This document shows positions 8,875 to 17,517 of a stretch of 64,000 bases of DNA, piece after piece (position 1 is the first letter of the stretch; every line of letters begins with the position of its first letter). The notes beneath the pieces are model-generated. The model was not told where the DNA came from and did not search any database. It saw only the letters and a list, made by a program, of their open reading frames with translations. The position numbers were made by a program, and so were the translations under genes. Source of the DNA: CANKHA01 sp963750965 (GTDB lineage: Bacteria > Pseudomonadota > Alphaproteobacteria > Rhizobiales > Xanthobacteraceae). The stretch is from positions 1 to 64,000 of the forward strand of contig CAVVSK010000014.1 of the NCBI GenBank assembly GCA_963750965.1. The letters run 5' to 3'.

Positions 8875-9609
8875 ATGTCCGGCAAGCACTTCCTCGCTCT
8901 GGCGCTTTTCTTGCTGACGATCCTGCCCGCCTCTACCAGCGCACAGGCGCAATGGGTGCAGCTCGGCTGCCGCGACGTCGATCTCAATCTCGATCGCGAC
9001 GGGATCCGGGTCGGCGCACAAGATGGGCGCTTCGACGCCATCCGCCTGCGCGCGGCCGGTAACGCCGTGCAAGTGCTCGACCTGAAGGTCGTCTATGCCA
9101 ACGGCAGCGTGGACGACATTCCGGTGCGGGCGCGGATTAGGGAAGGCGGCAGCAGCGGCGCGCTCGATCTGCTCGGGCACGACCGCGCGATCGACCGGAT
9201 CGAGCTGACCTACGCGCGGGTGCCGAATTTCCGCGGCCGCGCCCGTATTTGTGCCGAGGGGCATCGCGTGCAGGCAGCGGCGCTCAACTGGGTGCAACTC
9301 GGCTGCCGCGACGTCGACCTCAACCTCGATCGCGACGTCGTGGAAGTGGATCGCCGCGATGGCCGCTTTACTGCCCTCCGGCTGCGCGCGGCCGGCAATG
9401 CCGTGCAGATCCTCGACCTCAAGGTGATCTACGGCAATGGCGAGCCGGATGATATTCCGGTGCGGGCGAGAATTGCCGAGGGCGGAACCAGCGGTCCGCT
9501 TGACCTGCGCGGGCACGACCGCGCGATCGACCGCATCGAGATGATCTATGCGCGGGTGCCGAATTGGCGCGGCCGCGCGCGCATCTGCGTGGATGGCCGA
9601 ACGGCCTAG
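8875..9609 (+). CDS. Secreted protein with two tandem about 103-residue repeats
   Basis: 244 aa. A signal peptide (residues 1-23, ending SAQAQ) precedes two near-identical domains at about residues 24-130 and 139-244. Each begins WVQLGCRDVDLNLDRD, contains DGRF..(I/L)RLRAAGNAVQ, DDIPVRARI and GHDRAIDRIE, and ends RARIC, so each has one Cys near either end that could form a disulfide. The predicted fold is beta-rich. No function is recognised; a periplasmic binding or envelope role is a guess. GGAG before ATG 8875 selects that start over 8863. Confidence 0.82.
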   Translation: MSGKHFLALALFLLTILPASTSAQAQWVQLGCRDVDLNLDRDGIRVGAQDGRFDAIRLRAAGNAVQVLDLKVVYANGSVDDIPVRARIREGGSSGALDLLGHDRAIDRIELTYARVPNFRGRARICAEGHRVQAAALNWVQLGCRDVDLNLDRDVVEVDRRDGRFTALRLRAAGNAVQILDLKVIYGNGEPDDIPVRARIAEGGTSGPLDLRGHDRAIDRIEMIYARVPNWRGRARICVDGRTA

Positions 9610-9634
9610 CGGCAGAGCCCTAAGGAGCGGCGGC

Positions 9635-10687
9635 CTAGCGGATCGGCGGCGCGTATTGGATGCCGCCGGCGCTCCATAACTGGTTCATGCCGCGCGGAAT
9701 GCCAAGCTTCGAGCCGGTGCCGAGATTGCGCTCGTAGACCTCGCCGTAGTTTCCGACGTGACGGACGATGCGGGCGGCCCAGTCTTTGGCAAGCCCGAGC
9801 TGTTCCCCGTAAGAGCCTTCCGTGCCGACCAGCCGCATGACCTCCGGCTTGGTGGATTTCATCGCCTCCTCGATATTCTTCGAGGTGATGCCAAGCTCCT
9901 CCGCATTGAGCATGGCATAGACCGTCCATTTCACGATCAGCAGCCAATCGTCGTCCTTTTGCCGCACCACCGGCGCCAGCGGCTCCTTGGAGATCACGTC
10001 CGCCAGGATGACATGGTCGTCCGGCTTGGAGAGCTTGATGCGCCGCGAGTAGAGCTGCGACACGTCCGCGGTAAAGACATCGCAACCGCCCAATTCGTAA
10101 GCTTTGACAACATCGTCCGCCCGCGCGAATTTCATCTCCTGGTATTTGATATTGTTGGCGCGGAAATAATCGGAGAGATTGAGCTGCGTCGTCGTGCTCT
10201 CCTGCACGCAGACTTTGCTGCCATCAAGTTCGAGGCCGGAATCGATGTTGCGGGATTTCCGCAGCATGAAGCCCTGGCCGTCGTAGTAGGAAACCGCCGC
10301 GAAATTCAGCGCATAGTTGGTTTCGCGCGACATGCTCCAGGTCGAGTTGCGCGACAGCACGTCGATCTTGCGCTTCTGCAGTTCGGTGAAGCGCTCATTG
10401 GCGTCAAGCGGCACAAACCTGACCTTGCCGGGGTCGTTGAAAATCGCCGCCGCGATGGCGCGGCAGACATCAACATCGAAGCCGGACCAGTTGCCCTTCT
10501 CGTCGGGCATCGAGAAGCCCGGCAGGCCGGTGCTGACGCCGCACAGGAGTTCGCCGCGCTTGACCGTCCGCTTCAGCGTCTGCGTGTCGTAACGCTCGTA
10601 AGTGATGGCGGCCGCCGCGACGACGACGGCGAGCGCGGCGCCGGCTATCAGGCCCGAGCGGAAGGTGCGAGGGAAGAATTTCATCAT
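9635..10687 (-). CDS. General L-amino-acid ABC transporter substrate-binding protein (AapJ-like)
   Basis: 350 aa. An N-terminal signal/anchor segment spans residues 9-28. The mature part begins TVKRGELLCGVSTGLPGFS and continues GFDVDVCRAIAAAIF, the pattern of family-3 amino-acid receptors; the C terminus matches AapJ-type proteins (GTGSKLGIPRGMN). In rhizobia AapJ feeds AapQMP for broad amino-acid uptake. Those genes are absent here, so this is an orphan copy. The 3' end is convergent with the duplicated secreted protein gene, with a 25-bp gap. Confidence 0.9.
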   Translation of the reverse strand: MMKFFPRTFRSGLIAGAALAVVVAAAAITYERYDTQTLKRTVKRGELLCGVSTGLPGFSMPDEKGNWSGFDVDVCRAIAAAIFNDPGKVRFVPLDANERFTELQKRKIDVLSRNSTWSMSRETNYALNFAAVSYYDGQGFMLRKSRNIDSGLELDGSKVCVQESTTTQLNLSDYFRANNIKYQEMKFARADDVVKAYELGGCDVFTADVSQLYSRRIKLSKPDDHVILADVISKEPLAPVVRQKDDDWLLIVKWTVYAMLNAEELGITSKNIEEAMKSTKPEVMRLVGTEGSYGEQLGLAKDWAARIVRHVGNYGEVYERNLGTGSKLGIPRGMNQLWSAGGIQYAPPIR

Positions 10688-10720
10688 GTGGCCTCGCTGA
10701 CTGACATTGCGGCTGCTCGA

Positions 10721-11311
10721 TTACAGCTGTGGAGTCTGACGGACGATCACCTTGGTGCCGACCGGAATGCGTTCATAGAGATCGATGACTTCGGGATTGA
10801 CCAGGCGGAAACATCCGGAAGACACGGCGCTGCCGATCGTGTGCGGCTGGTTGGTGCCGTGAATGCGATAGATCGTAGCGCCGAGATAGAGCGCGCGCGC
10901 CCCCATCGGATTGCCTGGCCCGCCGGCCATGAAGCGCGGCAGATAAGGCTGGCGCTCGATCATCTCCGGCGGCGGCGTCCAGTCCGGCCATTCCTGCTTG
11001 CGGCTGATGCGCAGCAGCCCCTGCCACTGAAACCCGTCGCGGCCGACGCCGATGCCATAGCGCAGCGCCCGCTCATTACCCTGGACGACATAAAGAAAGC
11101 GCTCCGAGGTATGAACGATAATCGTCCCGGGGGCCTCATTCGAGCGGAAGAAGACGACCTGCCTGCGCAGGGCGGGAGGCAATTCCTCGTCGGCGGCATT
11201 CGGTGTCGCCCCGGGTTCATCGACCACCGACGTGTCGATACGCTGGGCCGTTGCGGGCGCGCTTGCGGCCGCCATCGTGACAGCAAAGACAAGGCAAAGG
11301 AGACGAAGCAT
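10721..11311 (-). CDS. L,D-transpeptidase (YkuD), paralogue of the 6142 gene
   Basis: 196 aa. The signal peptide MLRLLCLVFAVTMAAASAPA precedes a YkuD domain with IHGTN and the catalytic SSGC167FRL motif. It makes or edits 3-3 peptidoglycan cross-links in the periplasm. An upstream in-frame TTG at 11335 is less likely than ATG 11311, which begins the signal peptide directly. Strongly similar to the lipoprotein enzyme at 6142-6744. The next gene downstream on the same strand is the AapJ-like receptor, 33 bp away; a shared transcript is possible without functional link. Confidence 0.9.
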   Translation of the reverse strand: MLRLLCLVFAVTMAAASAPATAQRIDTSVVDEPGATPNAADEELPPALRRQVVFFRSNEAPGTIIVHTSERFLYVVQGNERALRYGIGVGRDGFQWQGLLRISRKQEWPDWTPPPEMIERQPYLPRFMAGGPGNPMGARALYLGATIYRIHGTNQPHTIGSAVSSGCFRLVNPEVIDLYERIPVGTKVIVRQTPQL

Positions 11312-11492
11312 TGAAATAGAATGTCCAAAAATCAAAGGCCTGCCATGTTACAGGCATCGTGAAGGCATTCAAGCCTCATGCCAGCGGGAATGCACAGCGC
11401 ATGCGCCACGCTGCCCGACCTCTCCCGTGCGCTTTGCCTCACCCGGGTCGTGCTACGATCCAACGCGGGGCTTTCGATAAGGGACGGTATTC

Positions 11493-11762
11493 ATGCACAT
11501 GGCAATGGTGATTGCGGGAGGGATTCTCCTGCTCGGCGTTTTCCTGCTGTTCGGAAAGCTCTGGGGCGGCGACGCCATGGGAAGCGCGACAGCCGCGAAA
11601 ATCTTCATTCCGGCCTGGCTGGCGGTCGCGATCGTCAACCTCTGGGTCGGCGTCAGCAAAGCCGGCTATACGCTGCGCGAAGAGCTGCCGATCCTGTTGA
11701 TCGTCTTCGTACTACCGGCCGCCGCGGCAGCGGTTGCGGCCTGGCAGTTCAGCCGCTCCTGA
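11493..11762 (+). CDS. Small two-helix membrane protein
   Basis: 89 aa with membrane segments at about residues 4-22 and 38-80 (the latter may be two helices), joined by KLWGGDAMGSATAAKIF. The arrangement resembles small inner-membrane proteins of unknown function in Hyphomicrobiales. The gene lies 11 bp upstream of the LtrA-family gene on the same strand and is probably co-transcribed. Alternative starts at 11499 and 11505 are possible. Confidence 0.72.
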   Translation: MHMAMVIAGGILLLGVFLLFGKLWGGDAMGSATAAKIFIPAWLAVAIVNLWVGVSKAGYTLREELPILLIVFVLPAAAAAVAAWQFSRS

Positions 11763-11773
11763 TACGATACATA

Positions 11774-12958
11774 ATGAGCGACCAGCAGCACCCTTTCCTA
11801 CGGCAGCGTGACGGGCACCATGCCCGCATCACCTACGAGGAACTGCTTTTCGACCTCGTTTACGTATTTGCCGTCACGCAAATCAGCCATGAACTGCTGG
11901 AGCATCTTTCGCTCGGCGGCTTGATCGAGACGGTCATTCTCTGGTTCGCGGTATGGCTCGGCTGGCAATATACCTGCTGGTTCACGAACTGGTTTAATCC
12001 AGAGACCCCGCTTATCCGCGCCGTGTTGTTCGCGAGCATGCTGCTGGCGCTTATCCTGGCCGCCGCCATTCCGGACGCGTTTGGCGACCGCGGGTTGATC
12101 TTCGCCGCCGCCTATATCGGCATTCAGGTGGGACGCACGGTCTTTGTCGTTTTCCTGCTGGGCCGCGGTCACGTGCTTTATCCGAATTACCGGCGCATGG
12201 CTGGGTGGCTCTCGATTTCCGCCATTTTCTGGATCGCAGGCGCTTTCGCTCAGCATGAATGGCGGATCGCGCTGTGGGCGGTCGCGGTCTTGTGCGAATA
12301 CTGCTCGCCGATGTTCGGCTTCGCGTTGCCAGGCCTCGGACGTTCCGAAACGAGCGAATGGACGATTGAGGGCGCGCATCTTGCGGAGCGTTGCCAGCTC
12401 TTCGTCATCGTCGCGCTCGGCGAAACCTTGTTGGCGACCGGCGCTACCATGGCGAAGGCAACCACCTGGAATGCAGCCGTCCTGCTGGCGCTGCTCGCCG
12501 CCTTCCTCGGCACGCTCGCCATGTGGTGGCTTTATTTCGGCACCGCGGGCAAGGACGCGATCGCGACAATCACGCAATCCGGCGATCCCGGCCGCATCGG
12601 CGCCTATTTCCATTACATCCACGCGATTCTCGTGGCAGGCATCATCGCGACGGCGGTGGGGAACGACCTGGTGCTCGCACACCCGCATGACGCGCCGTCT
12701 GTTGCCTATATTCTCGTGCTGTGCGGCGGTCCGGCGATCTATCTGCTCGGCAGCGCGATATATAAAAAGGTCGTCTACGACAGCGTTCCCGTCTCGCACG
12801 TCGCCGGCGTCCTGGCGCTTGCCGCACTTGCGCCATTGGCCTTCGCAATGGACCTTCTGGTGATGGGCTGGATGACCACGGCCGTGATGTTGGTCGTCTG
12901 CGTCTGGGAAGCCAAAATACTTCGCCACTGCCGAGCCAGTGACGCCGCGCGGGCTTAG
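11774..12958 (+). CDS. Low-temperature-requirement A (LtrA) family membrane protein
   Basis: 394 aa with about 10 membrane helices. Family hallmarks are the N-terminal ITYEELLFDLVYVFAVTQIS stretch and ERCQLFVIVALGETLL midway. The name derives from a Listeria locus; the molecular role in other bacteria is unknown. Only ATG 11774 gives a normal N terminus; the upstream open frame from 11378 overlaps the preceding small gene. The stop codon is inside a 13-bp terminator stem shared with the convergent cytochrome operon. Confidence 0.9.
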   Translation: MSDQQHPFLRQRDGHHARITYEELLFDLVYVFAVTQISHELLEHLSLGGLIETVILWFAVWLGWQYTCWFTNWFNPETPLIRAVLFASMLLALILAAAIPDAFGDRGLIFAAAYIGIQVGRTVFVVFLLGRGHVLYPNYRRMAGWLSISAIFWIAGAFAQHEWRIALWAVAVLCEYCSPMFGFALPGLGRSETSEWTIEGAHLAERCQLFVIVALGETLLATGATMAKATTWNAAVLLALLAAFLGTLAMWWLYFGTAGKDAIATITQSGDPGRIGAYFHYIHAILVAGIIATAVGNDLVLAHPHDAPSVAYILVLCGGPAIYLLGSAIYKKVVYDSVPVSHVAGVLALAALAPLAFAMDLLVMGWMTTAVMLVVCVWEAKILRHCRASDAARA

Positions 12959-12982
12959 GGCGGCGAATCCGCCGCCCTAAGC
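12953..12982. terminator. Bidirectional terminator between convergent genes
   Basis: A perfect 13-bp stem, GCTTAGGGCGGCG / CGCCGCCCTAAGC, with loop AATC. It overlaps the LtrA stop codon and lies 8 bp past the stop of the minus-strand gene. There is no long U-tract on either side. Confidence 0.7.
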
Positions 12983-12989
12983 GCAGAGC

Positions 12990-14858
12990 CTATTGCCCTT
13001 CCGTCTGGCTCTTCAGCGCCTGCAGATCGGCTTCGCTGCGCGGGGTCATCACCGCGACCTTGCGCGTGCGCGAATACGGCACGACGACCTGCAGCTTGCC
13101 GTCCTTTTCCAGCAGCGAGATGTAGCGCGATTCCGTTCCCCGGGTCGGCAGTTCGAATATCGTCCACTTCGAGCTGGCCGGATCGAACTTGGCGATCTGA
13201 TCGGTGCTCCACAGATTGGTCCAGACGTTGTGGCCGTTATCGACCGCGACCTGGTAGGGCTGCTGCGTCTCCGGATTCGGCAGCGGGACCAGCGTGGTCT
13301 CGCCGGTATTGACGTTGATCTTCCCCAGCGTGCCGCCGAAGGAATTGCCGATCCAGACGAAGTCGCCGTGTTTGTCCGCGCCCAACCGGCGCGGTCCCTG
13401 CGACCAGGGATAGGGCGTGTTGAAATCCGGCGGGCTGAAGGTCTCATAGAACTTTGCCTGCTCGGGCGTCATCGTGGCTTTCGCCGCCTTCTCTTCCGGC
13501 ATGTTCAGTTCGATCGTCTTGCCGGTGGCCGCATCGCCCTTCACGACCTTGTCGATCTTCATCTGCACCCACCAGGCATTGCCGTTGCGGTCGGCGGCGA
13601 TGCCGTAGGTATTGCTGACGCCGTGCTCGATCTGCGTCGGCGACTTGAACTCCTTGAACGCCTTGGTGTCGGGATCGAACAGGAAGGCGCCGCTGTTGGA
13701 CGTCACCCAGATCTTGCCGGCATTATCGACGTCGACCGTTCCCTGGGTGCTCGGCATGCCTTCCGGCGGGGTATAGACCTCAAACTTCTGCGTCTTCGGA
13801 TCAAGGCGCGCCAGGCCGCCCTTGCCCCGTTGCACATTCGAGCGCGTGTTGAACCAGAGAAACCCTTGCTGGTCGCGCGTGATGCCGTGGGTGCCGACGG
13901 CAAAACCCTTAACGTCCTCGATCCGGATCGCCGTATAGGCGCCGGTCTTGGCATCGATCCGCCCGACCGTCACCTCATGGCTGGCATGGCTGTGGGTGAA
14001 CCACAGATTGCCGTCGAGGTCGGCCTGCACGTCGTGCACGCCGGAGGCGCCGGTGGTGCCCGAGGGCGTGCCGAGCGACCAGTCGCTTCCGTCATTGAGG
14101 AATTTTCCGTCTTCCGGCCCGTGGCCTTTTTCCGCCGGCACGTCATATTCCTTGAATACGACGCGCGCCGCTTCGCCGGCGGGCCGCGGCGACAGCTTGA
14201 ATTTCATCGACGTCTCGCCGGGCCCGCGTGCGCGGGTCAGATAGGCGGCCAGCTCCTTTTGATGGAATAGGATGTTGGGATTGGGCTTGCGCTGCGGCGG
14301 CGCCGTATAGGTGCCGAGCACATTCACCTGCTTCATCAGATCGAGCACGGCGTTCCAGCCGGCTTCATCGAAGCGATGCTGCAGCGGATAACTGGCGCTG
14401 TGGCAGCCGGTGCAATTCTTGCGCACCAGCACTTTCATGCGCGCGTCCTCCGGCGTTTCGTCCGGCAAGGCAGCGAGGAACTCGTGGCCGGGCAATTGGC
14501 GCACAAAATCCGCCATCGGCTTCAGTTCGAAATCCTGCCGCTTCTTCGCGGCCAGATCGATGGCGCTCTTGGCGGTTTCGAAAGTCAGCGCCTGCGCCCA
14601 GACCTGGTATTGGCCGTCCGGCATGGGCGGGAAATAATAATTGCCGGCCTCGTCGGTGAAGATGCTGGTGGTAATCGTCTGGCCCTCGCCCTTGGCCGAT
14701 ACCATGACGCCGCCGAGCTTCTCGCCCGCGACCGATTTCACCGCGCCCGACAGGATGATGTCGCCGGCCTGCGCCGGCGTCGAAACCATGATGGCCGCGC
14801 CCGCGGCGATTGCGCATGCGAACAGCGCTGCGTTGATGAAGCGTCCGGCCTTCTTCAT
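12990..14858 (-). CDS. CarboxypepD-regulatory-like / cytochrome c / Vgb beta-propeller fusion protein
   Basis: 622 aa exported protein with three parts. After a signal peptide (residues 1-32, ending TPAQA) there is a carboxypeptidase-regulatory-like beta domain (about 33-115). A mono-haem cytochrome c segment follows with C149-T-G-C-H153 (about 140-225). The rest, about 245-610, is a virginiamycin-B-lyase-like propeller with repeats such as GNLWFTHSHAS and GFLWFNTRSN. Start ATG 14858 has GAGG upstream; the open frame begins only with TTG at 14873. It follows the small cytochrome c gene by 11 bp, so both form an operon. Likely a periplasmic redox protein; no true lyase activity is implied. Confidence 0.85.
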   Translation of the reverse strand: MKKAGRFINAALFACAIAAGAAIMVSTPAQAGDIILSGAVKSVAGEKLGGVMVSAKGEGQTITTSIFTDEAGNYYFPPMPDGQYQVWAQALTFETAKSAIDLAAKKRQDFELKPMADFVRQLPGHEFLAALPDETPEDARMKVLVRKNCTGCHSASYPLQHRFDEAGWNAVLDLMKQVNVLGTYTAPPQRKPNPNILFHQKELAAYLTRARGPGETSMKFKLSPRPAGEAARVVFKEYDVPAEKGHGPEDGKFLNDGSDWSLGTPSGTTGASGVHDVQADLDGNLWFTHSHASHEVTVGRIDAKTGAYTAIRIEDVKGFAVGTHGITRDQQGFLWFNTRSNVQRGKGGLARLDPKTQKFEVYTPPEGMPSTQGTVDVDNAGKIWVTSNSGAFLFDPDTKAFKEFKSPTQIEHGVSNTYGIAADRNGNAWWVQMKIDKVVKGDAATGKTIELNMPEEKAAKATMTPEQAKFYETFSPPDFNTPYPWSQGPRRLGADKHGDFVWIGNSFGGTLGKINVNTGETTLVPLPNPETQQPYQVAVDNGHNVWTNLWSTDQIAKFDPASSKWTIFELPTRGTESRYISLLEKDGKLQVVVPYSRTRKVAVMTPRSEADLQALKSQTEGQ

Positions 14859-14869
14859 GACATGTATCC

Positions 14870-15253
14870 TCAATCTTGCACGCGGGGGGTGCTGCGTTGA
14901 TCCACGGGGGTCTCGGACGCCGGTTTCGGCAGCGTTTTGAGATAGGAGGCGATGGCGGCGATCTCCGCGGGTTCATACATGACCTTGAAGCCCGGCATGC
15001 GCGCGCTGCCGTTCGCGATGAAGGCGCTGATCAGCTCTTCCCGGCCCTCCAAGGTTTGCTGCGACAGGACCGGTCCAAAAACCGCGCTCACCAGCGTCGG
15101 CTTGCTGTGGCAGACGCCGCAGGACTGCTCGTACAACAGCCGGCCCATTCTCTGGGTGTCGGTCAGCGGGGCGTTGCCACCGCCATGCTGCGCCGATGCC
15201 GCCTGCGGCCACAACGCGAGCGCGCATAGGAAAACCCATCCTTCAGGCTTCAT
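14870..15253 (-). CDS. Small c-type cytochrome
   Basis: 127 aa. A signal peptide (to about residue 21, SAQ) and a single haem motif C45-G-V-C-H49. The axial methionine is probably in ARMPGF. Class-I cytochrome c fold, periplasmic electron carrier. The start at 15253 has GGGAGGGAAT upstream. First gene of the operon with the fusion protein downstream; it probably serves as electron partner of that protein. Its upstream region carries the left copy of the exact 31-bp repeat (15321-15351). Confidence 0.9.
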   Translation of the reverse strand: MKPEGWVFLCALALWPQAASAQHGGGNAPLTDTQRMGRLLYEQSCGVCHSKPTLVSAVFGPVLSQQTLEGREELISAFIANGSARMPGFKVMYEPAEIAAIASYLKTLPKPASETPVDQRSTPRVQD

Positions 15254-15320
15254 CTTATTCCCTCCCAGCTGCGTCTTTTTTGTCAGCCTAAGAGATCGGC
15301 GGCCGGGAGGAAAGGCTTTG

Positions 15321-15351
15321 CGCAAGTCGCACGCAAGTTTGAAGGGGAAAT
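15321..15351. repeat. 31-bp direct repeat, left copy
   Basis: The segment from CGCAAGTCGC to GGGGAAAT is identical over 31 bases to 21371-21401, in the same orientation. The two copies bound about 6 kb of DNA inserted between divergent cytochrome operons. Confidence 0.85.
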
Positions 15352-15379
15352 TTTGCATTAGGTAGCAAACGCACCAAGG

Positions 15380-15510
15380 CTAGGGCGTGTACTCATAAAT
15401 CCAGAACGCTCACAGACTTGGCGATGTCCGCGCTACCCTCAGAAGCGGACATCCGGGCTAGCTTTCGGCACGTCTGCTTAGGGGCCATAAGCAGACATGT
15501 GCAGTGCAAC
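15380..15510 (-). repeat. Dispersed intergenic repeat, copy B
   Basis: Begins CTAGGGCGTGTACTCATAAA (the tail, reverse orientation) and contains the hairpin GATGTCCGC / GCGGACATC at 15424-15454. It is the reverse-orientation relative of copy A at 2268-2385. Confidence 0.6.
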
Positions 15511-15630
15511 TACACTCGCTGTGGTATATGAGAGAATTGGCGGCCTATGGTGTTGGCTGTTGGTTATCCAGACATCGCGATTTGACACCGATCAACGCAA
15601 GCGCGGACAGGCATTTCAACCGGGGATGGC

Positions 15631-17151
15631 ATGATAAGGCGATTTAGGACGGCGCAATCCACCGCGGCGATGCGGCGTTTCGGACCCACCGCCATTGCAG
15701 CACTCGCGGCGATGGCCGCACTGATGGCGCTGACTGCCGAGGCCTTGGCGAGACAAGCACGTCCCGCGCCAACCAAAGAGGCGACGGCGTCGCGTGAAGC
15801 AGGCGAGCCGCTCATGGCGATCGTGTCGATCAAGTCCCAGCAGGTCACTTTCTACGACGCCGAGGGCTGGATCCTACGCGCGCCGGTGTCGACCGGCACC
15901 GAGGGACGCGAGACGCCAGCCGGCGTCTTCGCCATCGTCGAGAGGAAGCCGGACCACCGCTCGAACATGTATGACGATGCCTGGATGCCGCACATGCAGC
16001 GCATCACCTGGAACGGCATCGCGCTGCACGGCGGGCCGCTGCCCGGATATGCGGCCTCACATGGCTGCGTGCGGATGCCCTTCGGCTTCGCCGAGAAGCT
16101 GTTCGACAAGACGCGGATCGGGATGCGGGTGATCATCTCGCCGAACGACGCGGCCCCGGTCGAGTTTTCCCACCCGGCGCTGTTCGTACCGAAAGCGGAG
16201 GCCATCGCGGCCGCTTCGGCGCGGGCCGAGCCACTCGCCCGCGAGGCCGCGGAAGCCGCCAGGGCTGCCGAGGAGGCGAAGAAAACCGCCGCGACGACGG
16301 CGCGGGAGACCGCATCGCTCACATCGTCGCTGCGCAAGCTGGAATTGCTCAAGAGGAGCGCTGACGCCGAGTTCGCATCCGCCGACAAGACGCTTGCCGC
16401 TACAAAGACGGACCAGGCCAAGGCGCGGGCCGAGGACCGCAAGCAGAAGGCCGCGGCCAAGGCCACGGAAGCGGTGACGCGGCTCGACACCGCCAAGGCC
16501 GACGCGAAGTCAAAGCTCGACGCCGCTGCCGCCGCAAAGGACGCCGCCAAGGCGGCCGAGGCCAAGAAAGCCGCCTCCGCCAAGGCAGCGAGCGAGGCGA
16601 AACTCGCGCTCGAGCCGGTCTCGATCTACATCAGCCGCGCGACGCAGAACCTTTACGTGCGACGCAACACTCACAAGCCGGCCCCGGACGGGGGCGGCGA
16701 GGTGTTCGATTCGTCCATCGAAGTCCCGGTCACGATCCGCAATCCCGACAGGCCGATCGGCACCCACGTGTTCACGGCGGTGGCCCGCAACGACACGGGA
16801 CTGCGCTGGACCGCGGTCACAATCGACGACGCTAACAATGCCAAGGACGCGCTCGACCGCATCACCATCCCGCAGGATGTCCTCAATCGCATCGCGCCCA
16901 CCGCCTTGCCGCGATCCTCAATCATCATCTCGGACGAGCCGCTGAGCGCCGAGACCAACTATCGCACCGAGTTCGTCGCGGTGCTGAACAACCACCCCCA
17001 GGGCGGCTTCATCACGCGCGAGCTTTCGACCGATGCCCTCGTTGCGAGCGACGACGTCCGGTACGACAACGGCTTCGGGTTCTTTTTTCAGCCCAATTGG
17101 AGCCCCCAAACTGGTAATGCCCGTTGGCGGGGCGGCCAGGGCTATCGTTGA
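15631..17151 (+). CDS. L,D-transpeptidase with long coiled coil and C-terminal YkuD-like second domain
   Basis: 506 aa. A signal peptide (about residues 1-41) is followed by a catalytic YkuD domain (about 62-175) with H133 and S143-H-G-C146-V-R. An Ala/Lys/Glu-rich coiled coil runs from about 190 to 330. The C-terminal part (about 335-506) starts SIYISRATQNLYVRRN and looks like a second YkuD-type beta domain without the SHGC motif. The coil could span periplasm or peptidoglycan and the second domain could bind substrate; both are inference. It is the first gene inside the segment bounded by 31-bp repeats. An internal ATG at 15670 is an alternative start. Confidence 0.85.
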   Translation: MIRRFRTAQSTAAMRRFGPTAIAALAAMAALMALTAEALARQARPAPTKEATASREAGEPLMAIVSIKSQQVTFYDAEGWILRAPVSTGTEGRETPAGVFAIVERKPDHRSNMYDDAWMPHMQRITWNGIALHGGPLPGYAASHGCVRMPFGFAEKLFDKTRIGMRVIISPNDAAPVEFSHPALFVPKAEAIAAASARAEPLAREAAEAARAAEEAKKTAATTARETASLTSSLRKLELLKRSADAEFASADKTLAATKTDQAKARAEDRKQKAAAKATEAVTRLDTAKADAKSKLDAAAAAKDAAKAAEAKKAASAKAASEAKLALEPVSIYISRATQNLYVRRNTHKPAPDGGGEVFDSSIEVPVTIRNPDRPIGTHVFTAVARNDTGLRWTAVTIDDANNAKDALDRITIPQDVLNRIAPTALPRSSIIISDEPLSAETNYRTEFVAVLNNHPQGGFITRELSTDALVASDDVRYDNGFGFFFQPNWSPQTGNARWRGGQGYR

Positions 17152-17517
17152 ATGCAACGGGGCCCGGCGTGCGCCGTCGCTCGCCACTAATCTCTCAGTC
17201 CGTGATTAACAAAAAAGATCGCGGCCGATTCGCAAGACTTCATCACGCGCCAGCTGCGGTCCCCGTCAACAGCATCATATCCGAGCTATCGCGCCTCTGG
17301 TGTCTACATCGAACGGCAAGCTGGGTCGTTTTTATGTGAAGGCCTATGTCGACGGGCAGAACGCATTCGGCGGCATGGTCAGGTCAGCCTACACTGTCAT
17401 TCAGCCTACACATTCAGCCTACACTGTCATAATGCCATGACCAGTCGTCCGCCTGCCTCACGCCAAATATCGCCGACCACGTCTCGCAGGCTTTCCGACT
17501 CGGTGCGTAGTCAGTGC
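17152..17517. other. 366-bp gap with a coding relic and a short tandem repeat
   Basis: No intact gene. Around 17304-17381 the plus strand can be read as a short protein-like stretch with GKLGRFYVKAYVDGQ, apparently the end of a decayed gene. At 17383-17431 the unit CAGCCTACACTGTCAT occurs twice with a partial copy between. This fits a degraded insert. Confidence 0.4.

Larger units (their letters stand above)
15254..15630. other. 377-bp intergenic region: promoter side of the cytochrome operon plus dispersed repeat
   Basis: No gene is seen. It holds the presumed promoter of the minus-strand cytochrome operon, the left 31-bp direct repeat (15321-15351) and dispersed repeat copy B (15380-15510). 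After that, about 120 bp leads into the L,D-transpeptidase gene. Confidence 0.6.

Noticed and set aside
9758..11314. 518-residue open frame on the plus strand
   Set aside because: It runs antisense through the AapJ-like receptor and the second L,D-transpeptidase, both with clear motifs. Long antisense frames are expected in GC-rich coding DNA.
12993..14270. 425-residue plus-strand frame
   Set aside because: Antisense of the cytochrome/propeller fusion gene; His/Arg-rich with no domain.
17383..17431. CRISPR-like short repeats
   Set aside because: Two 16-bp units and a partial one with almost no spacers. It is a small tandem repeat, not an array; no cas genes are in the window.
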